A stretch of 64,000 nt of DNA, taken from NCBI RefSeq assembly GCF_022201045.2, contig NC_068557.1, positions 24,839,501-24,903,500 of the forward strand, written 5' to 3'. The notes under the pieces were generated by a model. The model was not told the DNA's origin. It ran no database searches and worked only from the letters and a program-made list of their open reading frames with translations. Positions 36,355 to 49,550 of the stretch are shown here, piece by piece; positions within the stretch are counted from its first letter, which is position 1, and every line of letters starts with the position of its first letter. The translations under genes and the position numbers were made by a program. The DNA comes from Citrus sinensis (Eukaryota > Streptophyta > Magnoliopsida > Sapindales > Rutaceae).

Positions 36355-38459
36355 AAATTTATTATTTTTTAATTTTTTAATTTATCCTTGAATTTAATAT
36401 GATTAGAAATTCTTAATTGAAAACTCACTCTATCAGTTGGACTTTAATTATGAATTAATTTGCCGCGCATCTATATTTATTTATGGCATACATATATATA
36501 AAAAAAATGTTGAACAACACAAATAATTTTATAAATGATGAAATGATTATTTAAAAAATAAGTGACACAGAAAAAATTATAATTTAATTTAGAACTAATA
36601 TATTAAGATCTCCAACATTACTAGTTCCATGTATAGGTAAATTATTGCAGAAACTTGAGGCCGTAATTCAAGGAAGATTACTTTTTCTAATGGAACTTAA
36701 ATAAATATTGGTTCCAAAAAAATGATTAAGGAATAAGAATTTATAATCAGACGAAGATGAGATCAGAGCGCCGCCCGCATTGATTGACCGCAAACCCCTT
36801 CTTGAGGGCCACGGCTCAATTAAAAGGGCAGCGTTGAGTGTCCATCACCGACGATGTGTTGCGCCCAGCGGATTTGGTGGCGATCGCCAGATCCGGTGTC
36901 GCTGACGCTTCGTTGCATTTTGCCATCCCTTTCCATTCGTGGCTCCCACCATTATGACGTTCGGTACCAGTGTGGGCCCCCTTCGCCTTCTTTGTCGAGC
37001 ACCCTTTCACGTGGCTGGTGATTCCTTGCACTTTTCATGCTTGCCATGCCCATTCCAACACCGCACTACTATAATTTATATTATAATTCATTTTTTTACG
37101 TATGCTATAATTAAGATATTTTTGGAAAATATGCTCCCTATATTTATTTATTCTTGAATTAAGGATATAGGCTTGAAGCAACTTGACTTAAAAAGATGTT
37201 AATTTATTTATTTTTTAAAAAAAATATGATTTTTTTTTTTAATGATCTCAATTGCTATAAGTTAAGACAGCGCTGCTAATTTTTTTTTTTTTCAATTAGT
37301 TTCAATGATACGATGAATCTGTAAAGTTAAAAAACAAAATTGATAAGAATATCTGTCAATTAAGATTCTCAATTGTTTTTTTGTAAAATTTATCGTGTTC
37401 GAAATAATTTGTATTTAATGTTATGTATGTTCTTTAGTTTGTAAAAAATTGTCTAAAAATTTAAACTTTCCTTTTTCTTCATACGCACTCTCGCTAAACA
37501 GGGAACAGGTATCCACCGCAGTCGCTGGAAACGCGCAAACAAAACAGTTCGGTCATCATCATCACATCATGATCCGCGATAAGATCCCACCTAAAGAAAA
37601 AGATTTGTTGGTGGTTCCCACGCTTCAACGAAACTGAATATTTCAGCTCAACAAATCCGATCAGCAAATGATGCTTACGCTGCACCTAAACACACAGGAT
37701 CATAATTTCCATAATCCGCGTAACTAAGAAAAGCTTTTACGTAAATCAACGCGCCGCTAAAAGGGACTTCCCCACTTCGGTTGTGTTCCCATTCACCTGG
37801 GATTCAGTCCCAAACAACTTTATATTCTTTTCCCGTAATGCCCTTACCAACATATATTTAGTAAATTCGTTTGATGTAAATAACATTTAGGTCCCTAAGT
37901 TTTCAAATTTTGAATACAAGACCATCTATCTAATACATGTTCCTAGTTAATTAGAGTAACAATTATGACTACTAATCCACACGAACTTGATATGAAGTTA
38001 GCAAAAAGGTTTACTTAAGAATTTTTTTTTTAATTATATCAAATATGTTTCACTCATTTATTATCTCATGGGTTCAAGTTTTAAAGTTTCCAGTATATTG
38101 ACCTATTTATGATATGATTGACGGTTGAATTGATAATTTATGTTGATTATTTTTAGTCAAATAAAAAGAATATAATCATATATTTAGCCTATATTCGATC
38201 AAAAATTGAGTTGCTATTCCTATAAGTATTTTAAAAATTTCTTTTAAAAAAAGAAATTATTTTAATTTTTTTTGAAAATATGTTAAATAGGTGAGTAAGT
38301 TTATAAAAAACTTATTAATTGTTGTTTTTGTAAACAGTCTTCTTCTTCCTCGTTTACTTCTTCTTTTGCCTAGTTTTTCCTTTGTTTTTAGTCTTTGTCT
38401 TTTCTCTTGGTTTCTTTAACTTTTTTCTATCTCGACTTTTATGTCGTTTGGCTTCTTTG
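36355..38459. other. Spacer with two GC-richer patches
   Basis: Patches at about 36755-37065 and 37485-37810 have clearly higher GC than their surroundings and hold short frames on both strands, but no recognised domain. They may be relics of a gene or promoter sequence; no call is made. Confidence 0.4.
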
Positions 38460-38467
38460 GCTTTTAT

Positions 38468-38705
38468 TAGGGATGACAAAATCCTCCACGGGTTTGGAGC
38501 CCCATGGAGCCCCACCCCAAATGGAGAAAATTTTTAATAATTTTTGGGGAATGGGGTGGGGATGAGGCAATCATTCCCCACGTGGGGATTCTCCATCCCC
38601 AACCCACTAAATTTATTGGGTAATGGAGGCAAAAAATTTTAATGGGGTGGGGAATGGGGTAAGCCTCCCCACCCCCCACCCCACCCCACCCCATTGTCAT
38701 CCCTA
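38468..38705. mobile_element. hAT-type MITE with exact 8-bp target duplication
   Basis: A 238-bp element with perfect 12-bp terminal inverted repeats TAGGGATGACAA / TTGTCATCCCTA. It is flanked by GCTTTTAT on both sides (38460-38467 and 38706-38713), the 8-bp duplication of hAT transposons. The interior is rich in GGGGTGGGGAATGG-type G-runs and their complements, able to fold back. No coding capacity. The intact ends and target site indicate a fairly recent insertion. Confidence 0.9.
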
Positions 38706-38713
38706 GCTTTTAT

Positions 38714-39790
38714 GTGCTCCTGGCTTCTTTAATCTTCTCTTTGTTTTCCCTATTGCTGCTACTCTTTGTTTTAACTGTTGTTGTTGCTCTCTTTTTTTTT
38801 TTTTTCTTTAGCTTGTGATCTTTGGCTTCTCTTTGGCTTCTAGGTTGCTTGACTTCTTTTTTGTTCTGCTTCAATATTGCTTCTATGTTGGCTTTGCTTT
38901 TCTTTTTCTTCTGACACCCTCCTTCATTCCCACAAACTTCAGCTTTTATAGACAACCATAAGTTAATTTATTACATGTGTCAATTCTTCATATAATTACA
39001 CTTATCTAAAAATCTTAACCTCCAGCAACACTAAACTTATCACCCAATTTAGTTGATATTATCCACTAAGACAATAACCTCTATCATATATAATTTATTT
39101 ATTCATTAATAGTTGTTTCAAATTAGTATTTAAAATACTTGACATAATTAATAAATAGGGCCTATGCATATTTATCTAAATTGGATATGATACACCAATT
39201 TAAATTGTCACTCTTATTTAAAATAACCAGAGGAGATTTATAGAATTGATCATTAACCATTACAATATTAAGTGTATGCAATATGGAACTTAACACTGAA
39301 TTATGTTTCAATCATTTCAAAATTAGGGACCTATTTGATACCAAATGAAAAAGTGTTGGGGCATTACTTGAGAAATCAAGAAAACTCAGGATACAAATAC
39401 TATTATTCTATTCATCCACGAACGAGGGTAATTTAGACCAAAGGGTAAAGTAAGAAGTGAGAGAAAAAGCAAAAGCAGTATGAGACAAAATAACAAAAAG
39501 TGCGACGCTGCTTATAAGAAGCAGTAGCAGAGTAAGCGCTTTAGCATGTGCTTTTGCTTAGGCTGATGTTTAGCTTAATTCTCTCATTAAAACACACCCG
39601 CCTTTTTAGTTAGCTCCTCTTCATGTGACTCTTATCTTTCTACTTTGACAAAATCACAATAAATGCTATCTGATTTACTTTGTTTTGTTTTTGGCTCTCC
39701 TGATTTGTTACCGAGTAAAAAAGATCCATTCTTGATAATGGACCGAATTCATTTGGGGTCTCTGTCGTAAGAAAAATATCATTTCGCAGA
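38714..39790. other. Spacer and promoter of the 39803 gene
   Basis: Pyrimidine-rich stretch to about 38950, then AT-rich spacer leading into the promoter of the next gene. No clear TATA box was found. Confidence 0.5.
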
Positions 39791-39802
39791 GACGAGTGGC
39801 GA

Positions 39803-42800
39803 ATGAAGATGGCATTTTTAACTGGGAAGGCTTCATTTTTTGTTCTTGTTCTTGTTTTGGTTTCTTTGAGGTCGATTTCAGCTCTTTCACAAGATGGGTC
39901 TGGCAGGGATGCCCTCAAGTTAATTTTAGGTTCGTATTTCAACTTGTTTCACAACTTGATATCGATATTGATAATTAGTATCTGGGTTTTTGTTTGAGTT
40001 TAGTAATGTGTTTTGAGTTTTGTAATCTTTGTATTCTTGATAATCTTTTATTTTATTTTATTTTTTTTGGTGTGTCAAGAAATGTGAATTTTAGAGCTCA
40101 ACTCAGGTGATCAGTTGGTTTAGGCACACTACACTGATCACGTGTTTTTATTGTTTCTGTTTTGTCTTTTATAGACAAGGGACGAATAAAACTTCTTGTT
40201 GTTTTCCTTAAACAGCTCAGTTTATTTGTTTTGATAACAATGTCGAAATGCTTACTGTGGCCAAGATTAGATGCTTTTATTACATAGCAGAGATTAAAAA
40301 TCTCATCTTTGTTTGGTTATGTGTGCTTTGTTTAGCGTGTTACAGTATTCAGTGTATTTGTAACGGTTGATTTTATTGTATTATGCTTGTTGCGTATACA
40401 GGAGAGCATAATTTGGGACCCTTGAAAAATGGGATCAATGAGGATGCCGTAGCGCCAGGGCCAGAAATGCTGGAGCCACTACTGTTAGCGTCAAACAGGA
40501 CTAAGAGGCCTGACATACTTAACCACTTCAGGAGTTATCAAGGCGGTTGGGATATCACGAATAAACATTACTGGGCTGTGAGTCCTGCAATTTGTATCTT
40601 ATCTTGCAGTAGAGATTTGATTGGTCTGTTGAAGTTTGTGATTGCTTGAGCATTATTATATTTATGCCTATTGGTAACTGTGATATTTCTGTTCATTTGG
40701 TGCATGATCATTTGTTTCTAGGCACCTAATGGTTCTCGGGATTTTGAGTTAAAAGGACAATAAGTTTTGAATTTATTTGAAATGCAATCTACCCTGTCTA
40801 TAAGTTACTCTGCTGGAATGCTGCTTAACGTAGTTTGGTTGGATAGTCAGTTTGAAATTTTCCAAACTATAATCATATTTTAATTACTTTAGACAGTCAT
40901 GAAGAGTTTGGTTCCCCAAGATCCAATAAGATCATGGAAAAAGTATTAACTTGTTAAAGAGTGTGTATTTCCAGTGTTTGGTTGTTCTAGCAGACATATT
41001 TTACTTGTGATCACTTTGTAGAGATCTGAAATGTGCAAAATATTTAACATTAATGTACCTAATCTTTTCATCATTGTGCATGCAGTCTGTTGGATTTACA
41101 GGTGCTTCTGCTTTCATTCTGGCTGTCATCTGGTTTATTTCATTTGGCTTGGTTCTCGTGGCACATCATTGCTGTGGATGGAGAATAAACATTAAAGGCA
41201 AAGAATCAGCCAGCTCACAAAGGATTTGTTTAATCTTGCTTATTGTGTTCACCTGTGCTGCAGCGTAAACATCTCAACTTCAGTATTTTAATCACTTGCA
41301 TAATAAACCTTGTAAATGAAGTTCTTTTTGTTCTAGTTGTTCAGAAAGATGTGACTTTTCCATTCTATAATCAGTTGGTCAACAATATGATGTCAATATA
41401 CACATTTAAGTGTGTTAGAAAGTGGACCAATTATACTTTTTTTTACATCCTTGCACATTTTAACCTCAGAAAGCCCCTTGAACCCCTCTTGATTATTGAA
41501 ACATTCTGTTGGAGCTGTCTACAAATTATGAGTGAAATTTTATTTTAGTATTTTGCACTGTAAGAAATATTATAAAATTTTCAATCCATCATATCTGAAG
41601 AATCTGTAGCTTTGTCTCAAGTAATTGACATCTATGCTATCCCAGCAGATGCTTTTCATGCTTGATTTTCCTAATTCTTTTTAATGTGATAACTCATTTC
41701 TTCTCTGTAGTGGTATCCTTTTTCATCTCGCCCACTGATATCGTATCTTTTTATCATGCAGGATTGGATGTATTCTTCTTTCTGTTGGACAGGATGAATT
41801 TCATGGTGGAGTTATGCATACTCTGAAATATGTTGTGAACCAATCAGACTACACTGTGAAAACCCTGAGAAATGTCACAGAGTATCTTTCCCTTGCAAAG
41901 ACTATTAATGTGGCCCAGGTTTTCCTTCCTTCTGATGTCATGGATGATATAGATAAGTTAAATCGGGATCTTAGTACAGCAGCCAATACTCTGGCAGAGA
42001 AGACAAGTGAAAATTCTGCTAAAATAAGAAAAGTCTTCAATGCTGTGTATGTATTCCTAAACCTTGTGTATTTATTTCTAGATCTGAATCTGTATAAACT
42101 GGTGATTTTAATTGGTCAATTTGTTGTTGCAGGCGATCTGCATTGATAACTGTGGCAGCTTTGATGCTTCTTCTGTCTATCATTGGTCTTTGTATGTATT
42201 GTTTAAAAGTTTTACTTGATCGATCTCATGAATTTAATTTTCTCATTGAGTTGATCATGCCTGATTGAAAATCATTGATTTTTTTTTTGGCAGTCTTGTC
42301 TATCCTCAGGCACAAACATGCAATTCATATGTGAGTTTTCTCTTTTCTCGCCGTTTTCATGTGATTGATGTGTTCAATTATGATGATGATATTCTTCTTC
42401 AATCGATAATAGTTCTGTTCATTTGCTGAATGCTTTTCCTATCTCGAACTAATGTTGCCAACATATGTCATTGCAGATTCATTTTGAGTGGATGGTTACT
42501 AGTGGCAATTACATTCATTCTATGTGGAGTATTTGTAATTCTTAACAAGTAAGTATCAGATGTCATTTGATATATCTCCACCATGTTTTTGTACAACATT
42601 TGTTCATATGTAATGAATAACTAATATATAATGAGCTATCATCTTTCTGAATTCCATTTACATGCAATGCTTGGTACATCGTCAAAGCCTAAGATATGGC
42701 TCATTACGAATATCTTTTTGTCTAGTTCTATGCAGAGTTAGTTCCTTGTTTGTTTTTCCTCTCTTATTACCAACCATGCCATGTAATTCATCCTAAACTA

Positions 42801-43864
42801 TTGACTTTTAAATATGCATAATTTTAGTTGAAGGATCTCTACTTCTATTTGAGCAATTGAAAATTATTTCATTTTTTGGTGACAACTGGAAATTCTGAGG
42901 TTTTTAGCATGAAGGTTTTCTCATCTTTATGATCCAGTAGTGGTGTACCCAAAATCCCATTACCTGACAGAATATGATTTCTTTTGTATTATAGTGCAAT
43001 CTCAGACACCTGCATGGCCATGGACGAATGGGTAGATCATCCTCATGCGGAGACCGCTCTTAGCAACATCCTTCCATGTGTTGACCAGAGAACCACAAAC
43101 AAATCGCTGATCCAGAGTAAAGAAGTCATCACTGACATTGTAAATGTTGTCAACCAATTTGTTTACAACATCGCCAATGCAAATCCATCTCAGGATTACA
43201 TTTATTATTACAATCAGACTGGACCTGTGATGCCTCCCTTGTGTTACCCATATGACTCTCAGCTACAAGATCGCCAGTGTGGGTCGTATGAAGTGTCGAT
43301 AGCAAATGCTTCTAAGGTATTATCATCTGTTCTTTTTATTTTGAATGCCTTTTTTTCCCCTTTTTTTCCTTTCATTTAGAATCTTTCAAATCAAGATTCT
43401 GCAAGATTATACAATATAAAATGTTGAAGTCTATATATCGTGATTGTCATCAGGTTTGGCAGAACTACACTTGTGAATTATCAACGTCTGGGTCATCAGC
43501 TTTTGGGCGATGCAACTCAGTGGGAAGGGTGACCCCATACTTTTACAAGGAGTTGGTTTCTGCGGTGACGGAGATTTATGCTCTTCAGCTTTACACCCCA
43601 CGACTACTAAGTCTCCAAGATTGCAATTTTGTCCGTGATACATTCCAAAATATAACCTCGAATTACTGCCCTCCGCTGGAGCATTACCTGAAAATTGTAA
43701 ATGCAGGATTGGGTATGATCTCGTTTGGAGTCTTGCTCTGTCTCCTTCTTTGGATACTCTATGCAAACCGCCCCCAAAGGGAGGAGGTGTTTGTAAACCT
43801 ACCCTTACCAATAAAATGCATTAGTAGGAGTCAGAAGAACAGTGTTAATAGTAGCAACGCCTAA
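39803..43864 (+). CDS. Multi-pass membrane glycoprotein of unknown function (At1g71110-like family)
   Basis: Nine exons join in frame: 39803-39929, 40402-40577, 41086-41264, 41762-42046, 42133-42191, 42294-42330, 42477-42548, 42995-43316 and 43454-43864 (TAA), giving 555 residues; a second ATG at 39809 is possible. A cleavable signal peptide (about 1-27, SFFVLVLVLVSLRSISA) precedes a lumenal segment. Paired spans follow (SAFILAVIWFISFGLVLVAH; ICLILLIVFTCAAAIGCILL), then a glycosylated loop (NQSD, NVTE). Two more spans come next (ALITVAALMLLLSIIGLFLSI; ILSGWLLVAITFILCGVFVIL), then a Cys-rich loop of about 230 residues with several N-glycosylation sites. The last span is IVNAGLGMISFGVLLCLLLW, before a short basic tail. 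The paired spans and large Cys-rich loops resemble the layout of prominin, tweety or Prm1 proteins, which is only a topological parallel. Plant relatives are annotated as transmembrane or plasma-membrane fusion-like proteins. Confidence 0.85.
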
Positions 43865-44735
43865 CACTTCGAATGAAGTCTAGGCCTTGAAGTTGTAGAA
43901 TTAATACAAAAAATAGGTTCATTTCTGAGTATTGTATTAGGGGAAGAAACCAAGATGGGGCGAAGCTCCATTTTGAGTTGGAAGCTAGTAGCCATTACTG
44001 AAGTGCTTTGATATATGTATGTATAGCAAATGGAAATTTGATTGTTGATTGGTTTTTGCTATTTCTTGCTATCATAAATTTTGCTTATCAGTACAATCCT
44101 TGTAGTCCTTCAATTTTCAAAACCCATTTTATTATTTAAAAGAAAGATTGATGTATGAACAGAAATATGCAGCAACTCCGATGCAGAAACAAGAACAATA
44201 ATCTGATACTGGTTTAACCTGATGCACCAGCTTTTGCAAGCCAGTTATACGGTCCTCAGTTAAAAGATGTAATACGATTAGCACACATAATTTGCATTTA
44301 ACATGAACAAGTTGATCTGAACAATTCAAATTTATTTGTTGGAGCGTTTAAACAAGCCATATCTAGACACTAATATGCATCTTCAGCTCAGAGTCGGAGC
44401 AGAGCCGAAGAATGATATGACGAAACACATTTTAACCATGAGATCAGTTTCTATTCATGATCAACTCATTTGTGCTGGTAAATGCGAGAATCAGGCTATA
44501 CTGAACACTGCTACAGAGATAACAAAATTGGAAAGTGATGAAAGATATACAGTCGATTTCAGCAGAACAAACGGTTTCTCTGTTTCTCACAAACATTCGC
44601 ATCAAGATGTATCAAATTGGAAATCCAAATCTACACAACACCAAAGACCTCAAACATCAGAATCCAACATTTACACTAGAAATGCCCAAAAGCACGAGAA
44701 TCAAAATCTTATCATCAAGAGATCTTCATAAGGCC
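43865..44735. other. Convergent 3' ends of the membrane-protein and FLA genes
   Basis: The two genes converge; their stop codons are about 870 bp apart, and this interval should hold both 3'UTRs. The plus-strand open frame at 44336-44731 begins at a non-ATG codon and has no family features. Confidence 0.55.
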
Positions 44736-45773
44736 TCAAAATTCACTACGATCAGGAGCAATCTCCCCACCCATCTGAGAAGAAGATTCTGTCGCCTCTT
44801 TCGTCGTCGCCGGCACCGCAAGAACCTCATGAATGCCATGAACAACAAGCCAGTCACTGTAATACAAATTCGGCGAACTAATCACAACTCCATTGAGCAT
44901 CAAAAGATCATCGTCACCATCAGATCTCGTGACATTGATCTTAAACCCGTTCAAGAAAGTCTTCAACGCATCCCCATCATCAAAACCAACCAAATCACTC
45001 CACGAAATCTTGCAAGGCACGGTGTGCCTCAAAAGCAATGACGAGTACTCGCTCACATTCCCCACATAATCCATCATCACACCATCAAAAGGAGCAAAAA
45101 CAGTTAATTCAGCAATCCCACTCCTGTCACTAAACCCTAACAACTGCAACTCAAGAAATGAACCCATTAGAGAGTAACCTTTAGATCTCAATACCCCACT
45201 GGCTTCCTCGAAAGCATTCACTGAGTCATTAAACGAGAACCCACATGGAGAAATCGCATCTTGATCAGTCTTGAAAGGAGAATCAGAAACGCCATAACCC
45301 GGATTGAAAAACTCATTAATCCCGTAGATGACCAACAACCCATCATTGTAAATGGGCTTGTGAGTGAGATTGACGCCTTTAAGTGAGACGTTACAGTCGG
45401 AGGGGAATGAGGTGATGACGAGGGAGTGACTGGGGGAGAGAGTGGGGATCTTGGAGTTGCAGGGTAGCTTTTTGAGTGAATAGAGAGGGAGAGAGAGGGG
45501 AGAGAAGTGGAATTCGAGGAGGGAAAGCGAGGGCTGGCCGGAGGAAGCAAAGGCGGAGTCGGAGGGGGAGAAGATGGTGAGAAACGGCGAGCGGTGTGCG
45601 CGAGTCAGGGTTTTGGAGACAAGTTGGAGAGTGAGGGACATCGAGAGGTAGCCGGAGTTTGACAGGATGTCGGCCGCGCGGTGGACGGTGGAGGAGGAGG
45701 TGGTGTGAGAGGAGGAGAGAGAGAGGAGAGAGAGAAGGATTAAAGAGATGAGGAGCGGTATGGTGATCGCCAT
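44736..45773 (-). CDS. FLA: Fasciclin-like arabinogalactan protein (FLA19/20/21 type)
   Basis: Intronless minus-strand ORF of 345 residues. A strong signal peptide (about 1-22, IPLLISLILLSLLSLSSS) is followed by two FAS1 adhesion domains. The first, about 28-155, has the H1-like block LTIFSPSDSAFASSG and the end motif LLVIYGINEFF. The second, about 185-325, has ELTVFAPFDGVMMDY and WLVVHGIHEVL. Sites NVS, NLT, NDS and NVT suggest N-glycosylation. AGP-type Pro/Ala/Ser/Thr repeats are weak and no hydrophobic GPI-anchor signal follows the second domain; the protein ends in a polar tail. It should therefore be a secreted, unanchored wall protein, as in the atypical group D FLAs. Its promoter lies to the right (45774 on). 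Confidence 0.9.
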   Translation of the reverse strand: MAITIPLLISLILLSLLSLSSSHTTSSSTVHRAADILSNSGYLSMSLTLQLVSKTLTRAHRSPFLTIFSPSDSAFASSGQPSLSLLEFHFSPLSLPLYSLKKLPCNSKIPTLSPSHSLVITSFPSDCNVSLKGVNLTHKPIYNDGLLVIYGINEFFNPGYGVSDSPFKTDQDAISPCGFSFNDSVNAFEEASGVLRSKGYSLMGSFLELQLLGFSDRSGIAELTVFAPFDGVMMDYVGNVSEYSSLLLRHTVPCKISWSDLVGFDDGDALKTFLNGFKINVTRSDGDDDLLMLNGVVISSPNLYYSDWLVVHGIHEVLAVPATTKEATESSSQMGGEIAPDRSEF

Positions 45774-48700
45774 TGATGAAGTTTTGGAGATGCTCGTTTC
45801 TGTTTTTCTGTTAATTTGGAGGAGTGATGGTGACTCAGCGGGTGTTGTTTGTTGTTATGCGAGGGCAGTCGGTTGCTTTTGGCGGGAAAGGGAGTGGCAC
45901 GTGGCGAGCTGGAGTGGGATTGGTTGATGCCGTTGGGGTTGAGAGTTGGCTGGGCTGGTCTGTTAGGCGGATTTATGGAATGACGGAAATGTCCTCGCTT
46001 TCTTTTACTCATCACATGATTTTTTTTTTCTTTTTTCGTCCTCGTTTTGAAGGATTATATTTGAATAAAAGTTCAAACCAAGAGAAAATTCCGATCCGTA
46101 CTTATTCATTAACTAAAGCATACATTAAATTTTTTAATTTTTTTTTCTTTTTGAACTTTCATTTGATTCATGGTAATTAAAACATGATCTACAATATTAT
46201 GTGATATGAGTCACAATATGTGATTCAAAATATTTATTTTTTTTAAAAAAAATATATAACTAAACTCCATACCTATCAAAATGATTGAGTCATGGAGGTC
46301 TTTCCAAGAAATATGAAGCGTCCATGACCATCCATCCATGAGGGCATAAAATGGGCACTTAGAAAAAGACTAGCAATGAATTCGATCGAGAAGTTCAAAA
46401 GTAGTATTCTTAGTGCTGCTAACTTAGTTTTGTGTCATTAACTACATTCAATAATATTACTCCACTTAATCAATTGACATTCACGATAAGCTGCTAACTC
46501 AGGCATTCAAAAAATGTATAAATCTAAAGAGCCCCCAAATCTTTGTCCTATAAATATGTGTGTACAAATCAGTAGATGAACAAACCTAATTAATCAAATT
46601 GAGGTACAATTAATCAATTCGATAGACAACAATATAACACGTTTAATTAGTTTCTCTTGGAGTAACATAATAACATTCGTTCATTCAGCGACAGTATGGG
46701 CGGCTAAGTTCGTTCGGAAAATAGTAAGTTGGGTTTGGACAATGCTACGCTAAGTTTTTGCAAAGATGGTGAAGCTTGTTGGGGATTTGGGCTCTGCTGT
46801 CATTTCATATATATATGGAGATGACCAATTAAGAGGATTCAAGAGCCACTCACTTGCAATACCAGTTTAATTAGGGTTCAAATGAAACCTTTAATTTCCT
46901 CATCTCTAGCAGTAATTGTTACATACATATTCAGGATTAATTTCTATGCTATTGTTACGTACGTACTAAGGAAGCCATGCAAAATTTAATTTGACACATT
47001 GTATGAATATTATTTTTAAGGGAATTGCTAAGTTACTGCTCTTACGAGATCTGCCTTTGAAAATAATGTAAAAAGTAGTAATAGGTTATGGGATCCGTAT
47101 GTGTTTTATTGAGGGCAGTAATTTAATGAGATCCTATTTTTAATATCCTCATCTGTTGGCTCTTTAGTTATTATAGTTTTTAGACTGTGTTTGTCGAAAT
47201 ATAATTAAATTCATTCTAATTAAGGATCCTTTTAATAATTATAGATGCATATATCAATTCAGATTTTGTTGCATTAACATATATTACTGACGATTGAACT
47301 AATTAATCAAAAAGATGATATAATCATACAAATTTATTCTGAGATATACCTGAATCAATTGTAAATTCAAAGAGAATGCACTTCTCCAATTGCCCTTGCA
47401 CATTAATTATGATCATCAATATGACTCCATATATATACAGTACATAAAATCATCTTGCACCGGACCATGATCGAAATTATTGTTAAGTATGCGAATAGAT
47501 TAATCTCTCTCTGGTGAACTTGCTACTGATGATATATTATAATTAAATCAATAAATTAAAGAGGGGTTGGGGTCCTTTTATTCTTCCATTTTATTTGTAA
47601 TGCTTTCATTTCATAATATACACATAGATTTGTTACACCTTATATTTTCATGCTTCCGGCGCCGCCTTTAGATTATACATCAAGTGCATTCATATGATAA
47701 TAAATTCACTTAAAGGTTGAAATTTATTAATTAATTTTTTTAAACTTAATTTAATTAAGCTCCCAATTATTGAATAATTAAATTAACCATTATATTGATG
47801 TTTTGTTAGGGGCGGGGCTACATAAGACTAGAGGGCGCCATGGTCCCTGTAGAATTTTAAAAAATTTTAGGGTTATAAATAAAATATGAAAAGTTAGTGC
47901 AAAATGTCCATATTAGCCCCTGCACAATTAATGTATAAAGTTTATATATTAGATAATATTATAATTTTACTATTAAGACCACTAATAATAACATTAAAAT
48001 AGTAAGAAACAAATCAGCTAAGCTAACTAAAGGCCATTAAATCACTAATATATAAAACATAAAAATTAGAAGTTTAAATTTGGTCCTTGTAGAATTTTCT
48101 CCAGAGTCCCGGCCCGTAAGTTTTGTAGTACATTATCTCGTGTATCCAACTTAGCCGTTCATTGTTTTTTCATTATTTAATGGCTCTTAATTAAATTAAT
48201 TGCATAAACTCGAAGGACATTATACCATACATGGAACTCGAATACTCGATTGTTCATTGTTGGGTGGGAATAGGGATACAACAAGACCAAAATTGTAGAG
48301 CTCTTTTGGAAATCTATGAGTCAATAAATGCATTGATGCATGAATCTGTCACTTAAAATTTCAAGATAAATGTTTAACTTACGGATAAATCATTAATAAA
48401 AAGCGCTTAGCGTATCAAAATATAAGAGGGTCGATGAGTTGCAATTTGTAAGCCATTCAAAATTAATCTGCAAATATGAGGAGGTTCGTTTGGGAATGTC
48501 TATGGTTTGTGGCTCAAGTGATGCTTTCTCTTCTGTTTATGTAGCATAAAGAGATGGCTATTGAAAAAATGAAAAAAAGTTTGAATCTCCCATGCTTTAC
48601 TGCGTTCAATTTGTACACAGTTAAATAAGAGGATCTCTCCTCTTAATTAATTAATTTGTTGCTTAGTCTATATGTTTGAGTAGTTCAATTCGTGTGTAGA

Positions 48701-49550
48701 ATTCACGTGAATAATGAAATGAGAGTGAGCTTCCATATTTGTTTTGTGTTAATCATAAGTCCTTATAGCTTACCTTTATTTATTTATTTTTTAAAAATTA
48801 TTGAAAACGATTTAGCACATTACTGTAGCACATAATCATATGTAGCAACTATCAATGATTATATATATGGTAATTAACTTATACGATACTCGAAATTGGC
48901 TGATCAACAATAGATTATATTTATTTTAACAGTACGTGAAAAGTTAGTTTCTGATGCGACCATGCAATTGCAAATAAATTAATGGGATGTTGTCGTGGAA
49001 TTAAAAAATTTGAAGATGTCTAAGAAATAACACAGAGATAATGAAACGTTGGTTTATGAGATTGTCTTATTTATTCTGATGAATCATGCAACGCTGGTTT
49101 TGAAGGGAAAAGATTACGCTTCATGTTTTTAAGAATATAAGTTAAAATATTAAATATCAATACCATCTCATTCTCACCATTTTACAGTTTTCAAATAGGT
49201 GATTATAGGGAACGATTGTGTATTTTAGGAAAAAAATTTTCTTTTAATCATTTGGATCAAATTTGACCCGTCATCAACCTAAACATCTGGGATGCACCAT
49301 ATATGGCCAAACAATCTCTGCAGATCCTGTCAAATTTCATCATACCCAAATTGTCTCGTCTAAGCGTCAATTAATCATTATCTATTTTTATTTTTTTAAT
49401 TAGAGGGTCACAATGAGCCATATCTCTCATTAAATGCGTAAAGTTAAGATAAAACAAAATCTTAAAACAATACAAAGACAATATGAAAGCACGACACAGA
49501 GTCACACACTAACAAAAACAATAATTTAGAAAACTATCTGCCTCCCGATA
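45774..49550. other. FLA promoter and long AT-rich spacer
   Basis: The first 250 bp are GC-richer and presumably FLA promoter. Beyond about 46020 no gene is seen. Confidence 0.5.
47817..48115. mobile_element. Degraded hAT (Tip100-like) fragment
   Basis: The left edge GGGGCGGGGCTAC near 47813-47823 resembles the CAGGGGCG(G/T)AGC ends of Tip100-type hAT elements. TGGTCCCTGTAGAATTTT (about 47840) recurs as TGGTCCTTGTAGAATTTT (about 48080). The ends are decayed and the borders uncertain. Confidence 0.3.

Noticed and set aside
36816..37157. Overlapping ORFs on both strands in a GC-rich patch
   Set aside because: No recognised motifs on either strand; kept only as a compositional anomaly.
44336..45041. 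Plus-strand ORFs opposite the FLA gene
   Set aside because: Antisense shadows of the FLA coding region and its 3'UTR; no family features.
45824..46180. ORF with Gly/Val-rich start in the FLA promoter
   Set aside because: It ends in poly-Phe from a T-tract and has no domain; promoter sequence of the minus-strand FLA gene explains it.
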